Shown here: positions 15,315 to 25,871 of the stretch, piece by piece
How the letters are laid out: the number at the start of each line of letters is the position of its first letter
Numbering within the stretch: position 1 is the stretch's first letter
NCBI RefSeq assembly: GCF_008014645.1
Contig: NZ_VOWY01000009.1
Location: 1 to 43,689 of the forward strand
Direction: 5' to 3'
Origin: Collinsella sp. BA40
GTDB lineage: Bacteria; Actinomycetota; Coriobacteriia; Coriobacteriales; Coriobacteriaceae
Length of the DNA: 43,689 nucleotides
Program-made: the position numbers and the translations under genes
The notes under the pieces: model-generated
The model's input: only the letters and a program-made list of their open reading frames with translations
What the model was told of the DNA's origin: nothing
Database searches by the model: none

Positions 15315-17918
15315 TTACGCCTCGTAGCGCACCGACTCCACATCGGACACCACGAAATTGTTCTGCGCGTCCACGTCCACCGTCACCTCGTCGCCCTCGC
15401 GCACGCGGCCGTCGATGATGGCGCGCGCGATCGCGTCGACCACCTCGCGCTGGATCAGGCGCTTGAGCGGACGGGCGCCGAACACCGGGTCCAGGCCGCC
15501 TACCGCCAGCATCTGCTTGGCAGCCGGCGTGATGGCGAGCGTCATGCGCTCCTTCGCCATGCGACGACGCACGTCGGCCAGCTGGATATCGACGATCCGC
15601 TCGATCTGCTCCATGCCCAGCGGGTGGAACACCACGATGTCGTCGATGCGGTTCAGGAACTCGGGCCTGAACGTATGGCTCATCGCCTCGTCCACCTGGC
15701 GGCGCATCTCCTGCTCGTCGTGGCCCGCGTACTCGGCGATGGCGCTCGACCCCACGTTGCTCGTCATGATGATGATCGTGTTCTTGAAGCTCACCTGACG
15801 ACCCTGGCCGTCGGTGAGGCGACCGTCATCGAGTACCTGCAGCAGCACGTTGAACACGTCCGGGTGCGCCTTCTCCATCTCGTCGAGCAAGATGACGCTG
15901 TACGGGCGACGGCGCACCGCCTCGGTGAGCTGGCCGCCCTCGTCGTAGCCAACGTATCCCGGAGGGGCGCCGATGAGGCGCTGGACGCTGAACTTCTCCA
16001 TGTACTCCGACATGTCGATGCGCACGAGCGCGCGCTCGTCGTCGAACAGGCACTCGGCGAGCGCCTTAGCGAGCTCGGTCTTGCCCACGCCGGTGGGGCC
16101 CAGGAAGAAGAAGCTGCCGATGGGGCGGTCGGGGTCGGCGAGGCCCGCACGGCTGCGGCGCACCGCGGCGGCCACGGCGCGCACGGCCTCGTCCTGGCCG
16201 ATCACGCGACGATGCAGCTCGTCCTCGAGCGTCTTGAGCTTATCCAGCTCACCCTGCATCATCTTGGCCACGGGAACGCCGGTCCACGCGCTCACCACCT
16301 CGGCAATCTCGTCGGACGTCACCTGCTCCTTCAGCCCCTCGCCGGATTCCTTCTGCGCGTCGAGCGCCTCCTCGGCCTGCGCGCGGTCGGCCTCGAGCGA
16401 CGGAATCACCGAGTAGCGCAGTTCTCCGGCGCGCTCGAAGTTGCCATCGCGCGTCGCGCGCTCCAGCTCCCCCTTCGCGTCATCGATGCGGCCCTTGAGC
16501 TCCTGGATGCGGTCGATGGCGTTCTTCTGGTTGAGCCAGCCGGCCTTCGCCACGTTGAGTTGCTCCTGCGCCGTCGCGATCTCCTGGCGCAGCGCCTCCA
16601 GGCGTTCGCGGGACGCGTCGTCGGTCTCCTTCATGAGCGCCTGCTCCTCGATCTGCATCTGCGTGAGCTGGCGCGTGATGGCGTCGATTTCGACGGGCAT
16701 GGAATCGAGCTCCATGCGCAGGCGGGATGCCGCCTCGTCCACCAGGTCGATGGCCTTATCCGGCAGGAAGCGGTCGGCGATGTAGCGGCTCGACAGGTCG
16801 GCGGCCGCCACCAGGGCGCCGTCGGTGATGTGTACGCCGTGGAAGATCTCGTACTTCTCCTTGAGGCCGCGCAGGATGGAGATGGTGTCCTCTACGCTGG
16901 GCTCGCTCACCATGACCTGCTGGAAGCGACGGGCGAGGGCCGCGTCCTTCTCGATGTACTTGCGGTACTCATCGAGCGTGGTGGCGCCGATGGCATGCAG
17001 GTCGCCGCGGGCGAGCGCGGGCTTGAGGATGTTGCCGGCATCCATGGAGCCCTCGGTAGCGCCCGCGCCCACGATGGTGTGCAGCTCGTCGATGAACAGG
17101 ATCACGCGGCCGTTGGCGCGCTCGACCTCCTTGAGCACGGCCTTCAGACGGTCCTCGAACTCGCCGCGGTACTTGGCGCCCGCCACCAGTGCGCTCATGT
17201 CGAGCTCGATGATGTCGCGGTCGCGCAGCGTGCTGGGCACGTCGCCCGCCACGATGCGCTGCGCGATGCCCTCGACGATGGCGGTCTTGCCCACGCCGGG
17301 CTCTCCGATAAGCACGGGGTTGTTCTTCGTGCGGCGGCTCAGCACCTGGATCGTCCGGCGAATCTCCTCGGTACGACCGATCACCGGATCGAGCTTGCCG
17401 GCACGCGCGAGATCGCACACGTTGCGGCCGTACTGCTCGAGCGCCTCGAACTGCAGCCTGTCATCCTCGCTGGTCACACGATCGTCGCCGCGCAGCTCGG
17501 TGTAGACCTCCTCGATGCGCTCGCGCGTGACGCCCGCGTCGGCCAGGATGCGACCCGCCTGGCCGCGATCCTCGGCGAGCGCCATAAGCAGGTGCTCGGT
17601 CACCACGAAGTTGTCCTCCATCTTGGAGGCGAACTTCTCGGCGCGGTCGAGCACGCGCGTGAGCTCGCCGGACAGCCCGATCTGCGCGCCTCCGCTCACC
17701 TGGGGCGCCGCCTCGATGGCTTGCTGCGTAACCAGCGCCAGGCGCTTGGGGTCTGCCCCGATGCGCTCGATGATCACGGAGATATTGCGCTCGCCGCCCG
17801 TAAGCAGCGATGCCAGCAGATGGACGGGCTCCACCGAGCCGGCGCTCGCATCGCCCGCGATAGCGATGGCGTTTTGCAACGCCTCCTTCGAGGTCATCGC
17901 CAACTTGTCGATCCTCAT
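15315..17918 (-). CDS. clpB: ATP-dependent disaggregase ClpB
   Basis: A Hsp100 chaperone that works with DnaK to recover aggregated protein. The ATG at 17918 gives [20 protein letters not shown] behind GAGAGGTGATAGAC, and 867 residues, the normal length. The frame continues upstream to 17966 without signal. The N-terminal Clp repeat domain is followed by NBD1 (GEPGVGKT near 205), the ClpB-specific coiled-coil M domain (about 400-530, with [17 protein letters not shown]), and NBD2 ([14 protein letters not shown] near 605). It is a separate unit from the dnaK operon but shares the same upstream inverted repeat (18171-18197), so it is probably in the HspR regulon. Confidence 0.96.
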   Translation of the reverse strand: MRIDKLAMTSKEALQNAIAIAGDASAGSVEPVHLLASLLTGGERNISVIIERIGADPKRLALVTQQAIEAAPQVSGGAQIGLSGELTRVLDRAEKFASKMEDNFVVTEHLLMALAEDRGQAGRILADAGVTRERIEEVYTELRGDDRVTSEDDRLQFEALEQYGRNVCDLARAGKLDPVIGRTEEIRRTIQVLSRRTKNNPVLIGEPGVGKTAIVEGIAQRIVAGDVPSTLRDRDIIELDMSALVAGAKYRGEFEDRLKAVLKEVERANGRVILFIDELHTIVGAGATEGSMDAGNILKPALARGDLHAIGATTLDEYRKYIEKDAALARRFQQVMVSEPSVEDTISILRGLKEKYEIFHGVHITDGALVAAADLSSRYIADRFLPDKAIDLVDEAASRLRMELDSMPVEIDAITRQLTQMQIEEQALMKETDDASRERLEALRQEIATAQEQLNVAKAGWLNQKNAIDRIQELKGRIDDAKGELERATRDGNFERAGELRYSVIPSLEADRAQAEEALDAQKESGEGLKEQVTSDEIAEVVSAWTGVPVAKMMQGELDKLKTLEDELHRRVIGQDEAVRAVAAAVRRSRAGLADPDRPIGSFFFLGPTGVGKTELAKALAECLFDDERALVRIDMSEYMEKFSVQRLIGAPPGYVGYDEGGQLTEAVRRRPYSVILLDEMEKAHPDVFNVLLQVLDDGRLTDGQGRQVSFKNTIIIMTSNVGSSAIAEYAGHDEQEMRRQVDEAMSHTFRPEFLNRIDDIVVFHPLGMEQIERIVDIQLADVRRRMAKERMTLAITPAAKQMLAVGGLDPVFGARPLKRLIQREVVDAIARAIIDGRVREGDEVTVDVDAQNNFVVSDVESVRYEA

Positions 17919-17966
17919 GTCTATCACCTCTCTATGCAGCCCATCCCCGCACCTCGAACCGCTCAC

Positions 17967-18053
17967 CTCAGTTTAGGGACAGGCACCAATCTGAGACCGG
18001 AATATGTCCCAGGTCGGCGCCCGCCTCAGATTAGTGCCTGTCCCTAATCTGAG
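17967..18053. repeat. REP/BIME-like inverted repeat in the clpB leader
   Basis: Two 29-base arms (17967-17995 and 18025-18053) are inverse copies matching at 27 of 29 positions. Each carries the core GGGACAGGCAC and is itself bounded by CTCAG...CTGAG. The loop is 29 bases. Such elements are typically mobilised by REP-associated tyrosine transposases, none of which is in this window. It would fall in the clpB 5' leader if the promoter is at 18162-18197. Confidence 0.7.
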
Positions 18054-18161
18054 AGCCCTAGGCGAAAGGCCTCGTGGCAGATGCAAAGCGGGCTGCGCTC
18101 GGCCGCCCTACGGGGCGGCACACTGTTCTGTCGAGAAGTATTGTTGCCACCGCAGGCCGGT

Positions 18162-18197
18162 CCTATACCTAAATCTAAGTCTCCATATATAAGATTT
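18162..18197 (-). promoter_or_regulatory. putative HspR operator and -10 element of clpB
   Basis: The arms AAATCTAAGT (18171-18180) and TATAAGATTT (18188-18197) are separated by 7 bases. The same two arms with the same 7-base spacer stand before dnaK. On the minus strand a TATAGG hexamer (18162-18167) follows at once, and a repressor bound here would cover the promoter. The arms are not the canonical CTTGAGT-type HAIR. HspR is encoded next door. Confidence 0.65.
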
Positions 18198-18233
18198 ATT
18201 AAGCGCGTATATAACAAAGGTTACCGACTTCGC

Positions 18234-18277
18234 AAACAAAAACGGGGCGCATCGGCTTTTCGTGCCGATGCGCCCCG
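18234..18277 (-). terminator. terminator of the dnaK-grpE-dnaJ-hspR operon
   Basis: A 14-bp perfect stem (18243-18256 with 18264-18277) is followed on the minus strand by TTTTTGTTT. It lies 46 bases after the hspR stop and separates the operon from the clpB promoter. Confidence 0.9.
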
Positions 18278-18322
18278 AACAACGCCCTCTACCGCGAATC
18301 GCATCGCCGCGTCCCGCGCTTC

Positions 18323-18736
18323 CTACAGGCCGCCCCCGCCCAGCAGGCCGCGGAGGACCTGCTCGGGGTTGGCGCTGCCGTCACGGGGAGCCAGCGCGGT
18401 GATGCGCTTCTGCATCTTGAGCTCGTGCAGCTCTTCCTGCGCGCGTCGCAACTGCTCGCGCAGCTTCTCGTTCTCGCGCTCGCGCTCCTCGGCGCGCTCT
18501 TTCATATCGAGGATGCGCACCACGCCGGCGAGGTTGATGCCCTCGTCGGTGAGCTGGTTGATCAGCTCGAGGCGCTCGATATCGCTTTGCGAGTACAGGC
18601 GCGTGTTACCGCCCGACCGCTTTGGGTTCACCAGGCCCTTTGACTCGTATACGCGCAGCGTCTGCGGGTGCATGCCCGTCAGCTCGGCTGCCACGCTGAT
18701 CATGTACAGCGGCTTATCGCGTCCTTCCTGGGACAT
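18323..18736 (-). CDS. hspR: MerR-family heat-shock repressor HspR
   Basis: The actinobacterial repressor of chaperone genes, using DnaK as co-repressor. The 137-residue product starts at an ATG behind GAGGAGAA. The N-terminal MerR helix-turn-helix reads LYMISVAAELTGMHPQTLRVYESKGLVNPKRSGGNTRLYS, in which HPQTLRVYE and TRLYS are the HspR signatures. A long coiled coil (about 75-115) and a Gly-rich end follow. Its position as last gene of dnaK-grpE-dnaJ-hspR matches Streptomyces and gives autoregulation through the site at 22864-22890. Confidence 0.93.
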   Translation of the reverse strand: MSQEGRDKPLYMISVAAELTGMHPQTLRVYESKGLVNPKRSGGNTRLYSQSDIERLELINQLTDEGINLAGVVRILDMKERAEERERENEKLREQLRRAQEELHELKMQKRITALAPRDGSANPEQVLRGLLGGGGL

Positions 18737-18786
18737 TTCTCCTCACCCTTCCCCTTATCCGCGCACGATGCGCGATGCGGCGCATC

Positions 18787-19743
18787 CTAGTACGTGCCGT
18801 GGTAGCGATCGACCTTCTCGCGATAGTCGCGCGTGTCGGCATCGCGCAAGGCCTCGAGCTTCTCGCGCTCCTCGTCGCTCAGGCGCATGGGTACCTGCAC
18901 GGCAACCTTGACCAGCAGCGCGCCCTTCTTGCCACGATGCTTCACATCGGGCGCGCCCATATCCTTGAAGCGGAACGTCTTGCCGCCCTGCGTGCCCGCG
19001 GGCACCTTCAGGCGCACCGTGGCGCCGCCGGGCGTGGGCACGTCCACCGTGCAGCCCAGCGCGGCCTCGTACATCGAGATGGGCAGCTCCATGGTGACGT
19101 CGGCGCCCTTGCGCTTGAAGAGCGGGTGCTCCTCGACGTGCGTGGTCACCACCAGGTCGCCGCGCTCGCCGCCACCGGTGCCGTACTCGCCGCGGCGCTT
19201 GTAGCGTAGCTTGCCGCCGTCGACCGCTCCCGCGGGAACCGAGACCGTGATGGTCTGCTGCTCGCCCGTCGACGGGATGCGATAGGTCACCTTATGCGTG
19301 GTGCCGCGAAACGCGTCCTCGGCGGTTACATCGACGGTCAGCGACAGGTCGCTGCCCTTACGGCTGCGCGCGCGGGCGCCCGTAGCCCCCGCCGCGCCGG
19401 CAAAGCCCTGGCCCCAGTCCGTGCCAAACGCCCCCTCGCCGCGGAAGATGCTGTCGAAGATATCGCTCCAACCCGCGCCGCCGGCACCGGCGCCCGCGTA
19501 ACCGTAACCGCCCGCGCCGCCGCCCGGCATGCCGCCGAACATGAGCATCTGGTCGTATTCCTTGCGCTTCTTCGCATCGGAAAGCGTATCGTACGCCTCG
19601 CTGATCTCCTTGAACTTCGCCTCGTCGCCACCGGCATCGGGGTGATGCTTCTGGGCGAGCTTGCGAAACGCCGTCTTGATCTCTTTGTCGGAGGCGTCGC
19701 GAGATACGCCGAGGACATCATAGAACGTCTTACCCTGTGGCAT
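18787..19743 (-). CDS. dnaJ: J-domain co-chaperone DnaJ without zinc finger (type II)
   Basis: It stimulates DnaK ATPase and delivers substrates. The 318-residue product starts at an ATG behind GGGAGG. The J domain ([23 protein letters not shown] in KHHPDAGG) is followed by a Gly/Ala-rich region with [16 protein letters not shown]. Two beta-barrel substrate domains come next ([38 protein letters not shown]). No CxxCxGxG repeats are present, so this is a DnaJ2/CbpA-like form. Standard DnaJ is about 370-390 residues. It lies 50 bases before hspR. Confidence 0.92.
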   Translation of the reverse strand: MPQGKTFYDVLGVSRDASDKEIKTAFRKLAQKHHPDAGGDEAKFKEISEAYDTLSDAKKRKEYDQMLMFGGMPGGGAGGYGYAGAGAGGAGWSDIFDSIFRGEGAFGTDWGQGFAGAAGATGARARSRKGSDLSLTVDVTAEDAFRGTTHKVTYRIPSTGEQQTITVSVPAGAVDGGKLRYKRRGEYGTGGGERGDLVVTTHVEEHPLFKRKGADVTMELPISMYEAALGCTVDVPTPGGATVRLKVPAGTQGGKTFRFKDMGAPDVKHRGKKGALLVKVAVQVPMRLSDEEREKLEALRDADTRDYREKVDRYHGTY

Positions 19744-20056
19744 CGTCTGCCTCCCTTCCTGCGCGCCTTCCGGCCCGCTTGTTCATCGTCAAACTGTCGG
19801 CGCGGACGCCATGGCGCGCCCGCGACCGCGCGCGGACCGGACGCCTCCGAAGGCACCCAGCCCAGCTGCAGCCCAATCGGCCCGCACATCCGAAGGCGGC
19901 TCCACGTCGAAGCCGCCTGCACCCGAGCCGCGGGCCGCGGGCCCTCTGGCAGCCGGCTTGCCCATGCGCACCGTCGCGACGGCCGCCCGGCGGCGCCGCG
20001 CCTTATAAACAACTCAGGGCGCGCCGACGTGCGACGCGCCCTTCACGTGCTGATTT
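19744..20056 (-). other. 313-base gap between grpE and dnaJ
   Basis: Inside the operon this is unusually long. Just after the grpE stop, a stem of GGGCGCG/CGCGCCC type is followed on the minus strand by a weak T-containing tail, which could attenuate transcription. A 60-codon minus frame (19789-19971, MRMGKPAARGPAARGSGAGG...) exists but has no convincing ribosome site, and high GC makes such frames frequent. No strong gene call can be made. Confidence 0.4.
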
Positions 20057-20842
20057 CTACTCCTCGGAGGCCTCGTCGACTTCCTCGGACTCGGCCTCCG
20101 GCTCGGGCGCGGGGCGCTTGGCGCCACCGTACGTCACCGTGACCATGGCCGGGCGCAGCACCTTGCCGCCCATGCGGTAGCCCTTCTGGTACACGTCGTT
20201 CACGGTCTCGTCGAACTGCTCGGCGTCCTCCACGCGACCCACCGCCTGGTGGACGTTGGGATCGAACGCCTCGCCAGCCGGGTCGATGACCTCGGCGCCC
20301 TCGTGCTCGAGAACGCCCATGATCTTCACGCGAACCGCGTCCACGCCGTCCACGAACTGACCGAAGCTCTCGGAGAGCTCCTGCGTGCGGGCATGCGCCA
20401 GCGCGCGCTCCATATCGTCGATCGAAGGCAGCAGCGCCATGATGAGCTTCTCCGTGGCGCGCTCGCGCTCCTCGTTGCGCTCGCGGGCGGTGCGGCGGCG
20501 GTAGTTCTCCCAGTCCGCCTGCAGGCGCGCGTGGCGCTCGACGGCGTCCTTGGCCTTGTCCTCGGCTGCCGCCTTGGCCTCGGCTGCCTCGTCAAGCTCG
20601 CGGCGCAGACCCTCGAGCTCCTTGGCAGCCTGCTCGTACTTGAACTTGAAGTCGTTCTCGGCCGCCTCCTCGCCAGCGCGGATCGCCGCCTCGACCATTT
20701 CCTCCTCAGTCATGGCCGGAGCATCCTGCCGGGGCTCGGCGCCCTCCTCGACCTCTTCAGACGCTACGGTCTCTTCTGCGGCCTCGGCGGTCTCGACGTC
20801 CTCCGTCTCGACCTCTTCCACCGACTCAACGGGGATCTTCAC
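20057..20842 (-). CDS. grpE: nucleotide exchange factor GrpE
   Basis: It releases ADP from DnaK. I choose the GTG at 20842 (MKIPVESVEE), which follows AAGGAG at 8 bases. An ATG at 20866 is only 3 bases after the dnaK stop and has no site, but it would add 8 residues. The product has 261 residues. The first ~65 are highly acidic (runs of Glu). A long coiled coil follows (about 75-150, LQADWENYRRRTARERNEE is the GrpE signature). The C-terminal beta domain contains EGAEVIDPAGEAFDPNVHQA and VYQKGYRMGGKVLRPAMVTV. Confidence 0.94.
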   Translation of the reverse strand: MKIPVESVEEVETEDVETAEAAEETVASEEVEEGAEPRQDAPAMTEEEMVEAAIRAGEEAAENDFKFKYEQAAKELEGLRRELDEAAEAKAAAEDKAKDAVERHARLQADWENYRRRTARERNEERERATEKLIMALLPSIDDMERALAHARTQELSESFGQFVDGVDAVRVKIMGVLEHEGAEVIDPAGEAFDPNVHQAVGRVEDAEQFDETVNDVYQKGYRMGGKVLRPAMVTVTYGGAKRPAPEPEAESEEVDEASEE

Positions 20843-20868
20843 GTCTTTCTCCTTACGCGGGAACATCG

Positions 20869-22758
<1,890 letters not shown>

Positions 22759-22855
22759 GATTGACTTCCCTTCTGCGGTGCGGGCGCTCCGTGAGTCGCT
22801 GGGAAGCGCGCCGCGTTTTTTCTTTCGGTTTGTACTATATCCCCTTATTGGCTCT

Positions 22856-22890
22856 GTTATACAAAATCTAAGTCATTCCATATAAGATTT
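22856..22890 (-). promoter_or_regulatory. putative HspR operator and -10 element of the dnaK operon
   Basis: The arms AAATCTAAGT (22864-22873) and TATAAGATTT (22881-22890), spaced by 7 bases, are the same as those before clpB, whereas the spacer differs. On the minus strand TATAAC (22856-22861) follows within 3 bases and serves as the likely -10. Conservation of the arms but not of the surroundings suggests a bound site. Confidence 0.7.
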
Positions 22891-22990
22891 CTTAACTTCC
22901 ACAGCAGCAGGGAAGCTGAGTGTCCCGCGATAGGGCCTTTCAGCTGCTCGAACCGGCAGCACGGACGGCCCTGCGCCGCTAAGCACCCGC

Positions 22991-23460
22991 CGTCAGGAAT
23001 CCGCGCAGACGGGCACTCCCATCCGAAAACCTCCCGGCAGGCGCGGCAGCATTTTTTCCGTCAGGAATCCGCGCAGACGGGCCGTCTCGTCCCAAATCCT
23101 CCCGGCAGGCCAGTCGACCGGGCCCCTCCCGTCAGGAACCCGCGCCGCAGCCCCACCGTTCGCGGCATTCCTCCCGGGAGCCAAGACATCCCGCGCTTTC
23201 CTCCCGCCAGCGCGGCCCCGAAGTGCCTCCACGCGACAGGAAACCGCGGGCGAAACCCGCTGCCGTCAGGAATCCGCGCAGACGGGCCGTCTCACCCCAA
23301 ATCCTCCCGGCAGACCAGGCGGCCGGATCCCAAACGTCAGGAATCCGCGCAGGAAGGCAATCCCATCCGAAAACCTCCCGGCAGGCCAGGCGACCGGACC
23401 CCTCCCGTCAGGAATTCGCGCCGAAATCGCCTTCGCGCGAAAAACCTCCCAGCAAGGCGT
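22991..23460. repeat. array of ~70-bp degenerate direct repeats
   Basis: Units beginning CGTCAGGAATCCGCGC start at 22991, 23059, 23130 (variant), 23264, 23335 and 23406 (variant), a period of 68-71 bases. In each unit a second block CCTCCCGGCAGG follows about 45 bases later. Degenerate copies lie between 23150 and 23263. Short minus-strand frames cross the array and give repetitive peptides, but without ribosome sites. Repeats are too degenerate and the gaps too regular for CRISPR. Bases 22891-22990 hold nothing I recognise. Confidence 0.7.
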
Positions 23461-23478
23461 CCTCACGTTCGCAGCCCG

Positions 23479-24516
23479 CTACTCGACCGACCGGGATCCC
23501 GCGTCCAACACATCGCCTTCTCGCCGCGGAATGCCGAACGCTTTCAGCAATCCCTCCAAATAACCAGGTTCAAATACACGCGCAAATTGAATCCTCATCA
23601 CGCGATAGCCGAGCGCCGCGATGTGCGATTCACGCCGCCGCTCTTTAACCAGCTCCTGCAACGCACCTTCACGGTACTTGCCCAACCCGTCGACTTCACC
23701 AACCACCCCGCCTTCCGGCAAATCCCAAAACTGGTCGGCCCGCATCGTCTGCCCCTCGTCGATTGGGTCTTCCAGCTCCATCTGCAGCTCGTGCGGAGGC
23801 ATGTATCCCAACTCGTAAATGAGCCCCCTTACCAGGGACTCGCCGCCATTTTCCGACCTGCCGTCCGCATACGCGATCGCCTGAAATGCCCGCTCTGCCC
23901 GAATCCCCCTGAAATTGCACCGATTGAGGAACCGCAACAGCTCGTCCTTCTCGACAAGGCGGTACCGCAGCGCGCAGTCAAACAGCGGCAGCGCCTCATG
24001 CAACGGCAATCGTATCGCGCAATCTATCAACGTGCTGACGATATCGGTTGCACGGCAGCCCTGCACCTCTACCGTTTGACCGGCCACGGCGGCACGAAAC
24101 ACCGTACGTGCAGCATCGGCATCCCCGTCCTCGGCGGCAGCGCGCCGACCTGAAAAACCAACCGATCCGCCCCCCCGGGTTCGAGCCGAAAGAATATGAA
24201 TCTGGCCAAGCAGCGCATGAGAGACCCACAAGCCGTGCAGCACCGCCGCCGACACCCCGCAATACACGGTGCCCGGCCACATAAGCGCTCTCGTCTTAAG
24301 AATGCAGACCGCCCTTTTGCGCTCCTGGCCGTCCATTGTTTCCCAAAAACCCTCCCGCGCGTACATCCCCGTCCACGGACGCACCACTCGGCCGGATTGA
24401 ACACGCCGCGACAGCGCCTTCAACTCCGCGTTGGATTCGGGCCACAGCAACAACCCCATCCGCTCGGCTTCCTCAAACCGCTCCTCGAGCGCCCGCTCCC
24501 GTTCCGTCATCCGCAT
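23479..24516 (-). CDS. AbiEi-like / DUF559 endonuclease-fold protein
   Basis: The 345-residue product starts at an ATG behind AAGGGGG. The N-terminal third (LLLWPESNAELKALSRRVQSGRVVRPWTGMYAR, then YCGVSAAVLHGLW) resembles the winged-helix and type IV antitoxin (AbiEi) region of many actinobacterial regulators. The C-terminal third (GESLVRGLIYELGY, GVVGEVDGLGKY, ERRRESHIAALGYRVMRIQF) has the pattern of a Vsr-like/DUF559 PD-(D/E)xK fold with an E-x-D pair. Whether it cleaves DNA is not shown. No AbiEii toxin partner is adjacent. The gene stands alone between repeat blocks and is less GC-rich than its neighbours, suggesting acquisition. Confidence 0.6.
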   Translation of the reverse strand: MRMTERERALEERFEEAERMGLLLWPESNAELKALSRRVQSGRVVRPWTGMYAREGFWETMDGQERKRAVCILKTRALMWPGTVYCGVSAAVLHGLWVSHALLGQIHILSARTRGGGSVGFSGRRAAAEDGDADAARTVFRAAVAGQTVEVQGCRATDIVSTLIDCAIRLPLHEALPLFDCALRYRLVEKDELLRFLNRCNFRGIRAERAFQAIAYADGRSENGGESLVRGLIYELGYMPPHELQMELEDPIDEGQTMRADQFWDLPEGGVVGEVDGLGKYREGALQELVKERRRESHIAALGYRVMRIQFARVFEPGYLEGLLKAFGIPRREGDVLDAGSRSVE

Positions 24517-24794
24517 ATCGACCCCCTTCTCGGTGAAGGCGCACGATACGGCACGAAATGGATGGCCATCGTATTCTTGCTAACAAAAAGCTCCGAAAGG
24601 AGTGACCTCTTGCCCGAGTGCCGCTAACACCCCTGGCAAGCACCGTGATCATGCGACCCATCTCCGTTGACTGCGAGCTCATCCACCCAAATATTCACTG
24701 CAATATCATTTCTTTCGTCCGCACTGCCGCCGCGTGCCAGCGATCGCGGCGGCTTCTGGTTTCGAACACCGAAGCGATGCGTCCATAGCGGACG
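24517..24794. other. non-coding stretch upstream of the AbiEi-like gene
   Basis: No supported gene. On the minus strand a small CTCC-TTTC-GGAG stem followed by CTTTTTGTT (about 24583-24602) could be a weak terminator. The sequence is less GC-rich than the neighbourhood, and the promoter of the AbiEi-like gene probably lies here. Plus-strand and minus-strand frames enter it from the array beyond but lack start signals. Confidence 0.35.
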
Positions 24795-25036
24795 GCGCTC
24801 AAACGGGCCGCGCCCGAACAGGCGACTCCCGAGCGGACCGCGCTCAAACGGGTCGCGCCCGAACAGGCGGTTCCCGAGCGAACCACGCCCGAACAGGCGG
24901 CTCCCGAGCGGACCGTGCTCGAACAGGCGGCTCCCCAGCGGGCCGCGCGGTGGCGGGCCGCGCTCGAACGGGCGGCTCCCCAGCGGGCCGCGCGCTCAAA
25001 CGAGCCGCGCCCGAACGGACCGTGCCCTCGTGGGCC
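24795..25036. repeat. modular 15-bp tandem repeat array
   Basis: Three 15-base modules, a (GCGCTCAAACGGGCC), b (GCGCCCGAACAGGCG) and c (ACTCCCGAGCGGACC), follow each other as a-b-c at 24795, a-b-c at 24840, b-c at 24885, b-c at 24915, a variant of a at 24945, b-c at 24960, then a 17-base variant and two more degenerate modules. The 15-base step keeps frames open on both strands: a 145-codon minus frame at 24695-25132 and plus frames with 5-residue periodicity. Neither strand has a convincing ribosome site, so I do not call a gene. Confidence 0.7.
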
Positions 25037-25396
25037 ATGCGCCGCGGTCTTTGTCGGCGCCCCGCGGCATAGTCGGAAAACGGTGCAGAAATGCCCGCCC
25101 AGCAGAAAAGCTCCCAGCACGCCTCGATGCAATCCCCCTTGCCGTCATACATCAGCGAACAAACCAGGCTGCACGCCGTTTTCCTCCCGCAAGCACAACA
25201 ACCCCGCGCTTTTCTCTCGCCTAGGGGCCTCGTCGCCTTTGCCCGAGTCAGGATTTCGCGGGCGAAGGCACCTACCGTCACAAATCCACGCCATCCAGCC
25301 CGCATCGAACTAAAACCTCCCTGGAGGCGCGCGGCCGTTTTCCCAAACGTCAGGAATGCGCGGCAACGGCTCCCCTTCGCTAAAAACCTCCCGACA
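25037..25396. repeat. degenerate copies of the ~70-bp repeat family, right side
   Basis: GTCAGGAAT-type units recur at about 25245, 25276 and 25348, with partner blocks (AAAACCTCCCTGGAGG, AAAAACCTCCCGACAG) near 25311 and 25381. They have the same orientation as the array at 22991-23460, on the other side of the AbiEi-like gene. The segment before 25245 contains weaker matches such as TTTTCCTCCCGCAAG. No supported gene is present. Confidence 0.55.
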
Positions 25397-25448
25397 GACG
25401 CGCTGCAGCTGGGGCACGATCGGACGCGCTGCAGCTGGGGCACGATCG
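25397..25448. repeat. perfect 26-bp tandem duplication
   Basis: The 26 bases at 25397-25422 (from GACGCGCTGCAG to CACGATCG) are repeated without change at 25423-25448. Absence of any mismatch suggests a recent slippage or recombination event at the right end of the repeat region. Confidence 0.85.
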
Positions 25449-25579
25449 AACGCGCCGCGGCCGCCGTGCGCCTCGCGGTGTCTCACGACTTTTACCGTAC
25501 GGGACGCGATAGCGCGGACGTATCTGGCCGTCAACCGAGGCTTACTCGGCGAATGGCATGTAAAACAGCGACCAAAGGG

Positions 25580-25607
25580 TTGCAAACCATGGGCGGCACG
25601 GTATATT
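25580..25607 (+). promoter_or_regulatory. promoter of the ferredoxin gene
   Basis: TTGCAA (25580-25585), a 16-base spacer and TATATT (25602-25607) stand about 60 bases before the ferredoxin start. This is the best sigma-A-type promoter in the window by hexamer match. Confidence 0.6.
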
Positions 25608-25669
25608 TTTGCCGAACACCCGATGCTCATTCGCCTATTCGCATCGGGCACAACAGAGAGGAAACTACC

Positions 25670-25855
25670 ATGGCTCATCCCGTAATTGATGCCGACGAGT
25701 GCATCGCTTGTGGCGTTTGCGTTGACGCCTGCCCCGCTGGCGTTCTCGAGCTGAACGACGTCGCCACCGTGGCCGACGAGGACTCCTGCGTGGCCTGCGG
25801 CGCCTGCCAGGACGCCTGCCCCGCCGGCGCGATCACCGAGATCGTTGACGAGTAA
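25670..25855 (+). CDS. 2[4Fe-4S] ferredoxin
   Basis: A small cytoplasmic electron carrier of 61 residues, clostridial type. The ATG at 25670 follows GAGAGGAAAC; the open frame runs far upstream without coding character. Two CxxCxxCxxxCP motifs are complete (Cys 11, 14, 17, 21 and Cys 40, 43, 46, 50). The halves are clearly duplicated (ACGVCVDACPAG / ACGACQDACPAG). The partner is unknown; in anaerobes such ferredoxins serve pyruvate:ferredoxin oxidoreductase and hydrogenases. It is transcribed alone, with its own promoter and terminator. Confidence 0.95.
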   Translation: MAHPVIDADECIACGVCVDACPAGVLELNDVATVADEDSCVACGACQDACPAGAITEIVDE

Positions 25856-25871
25856 GCGCCCGCGCATACTC

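Noticed and set aside
15120-18047. 975-codon plus-strand open frame opposite clpB
   Set aside because: It mirrors ClpB exactly, shows no domain motifs, and crosses the clpB terminator and the REP-like element.
22991-23460. CRISPR array
   Set aside because: The periodicity of about 70 bp is suggestive, but the repeats are degenerate, the intervening blocks are also repeats and not unique spacers, and there are no cas genes.
24667-25224. Protein-coding genes across the 15-bp array (plus 185 codons, minus 145 codons)
   Set aside because: Both strands stay open simply because the array step is a multiple of three. No ribosome sites and no recognisable fold are seen.
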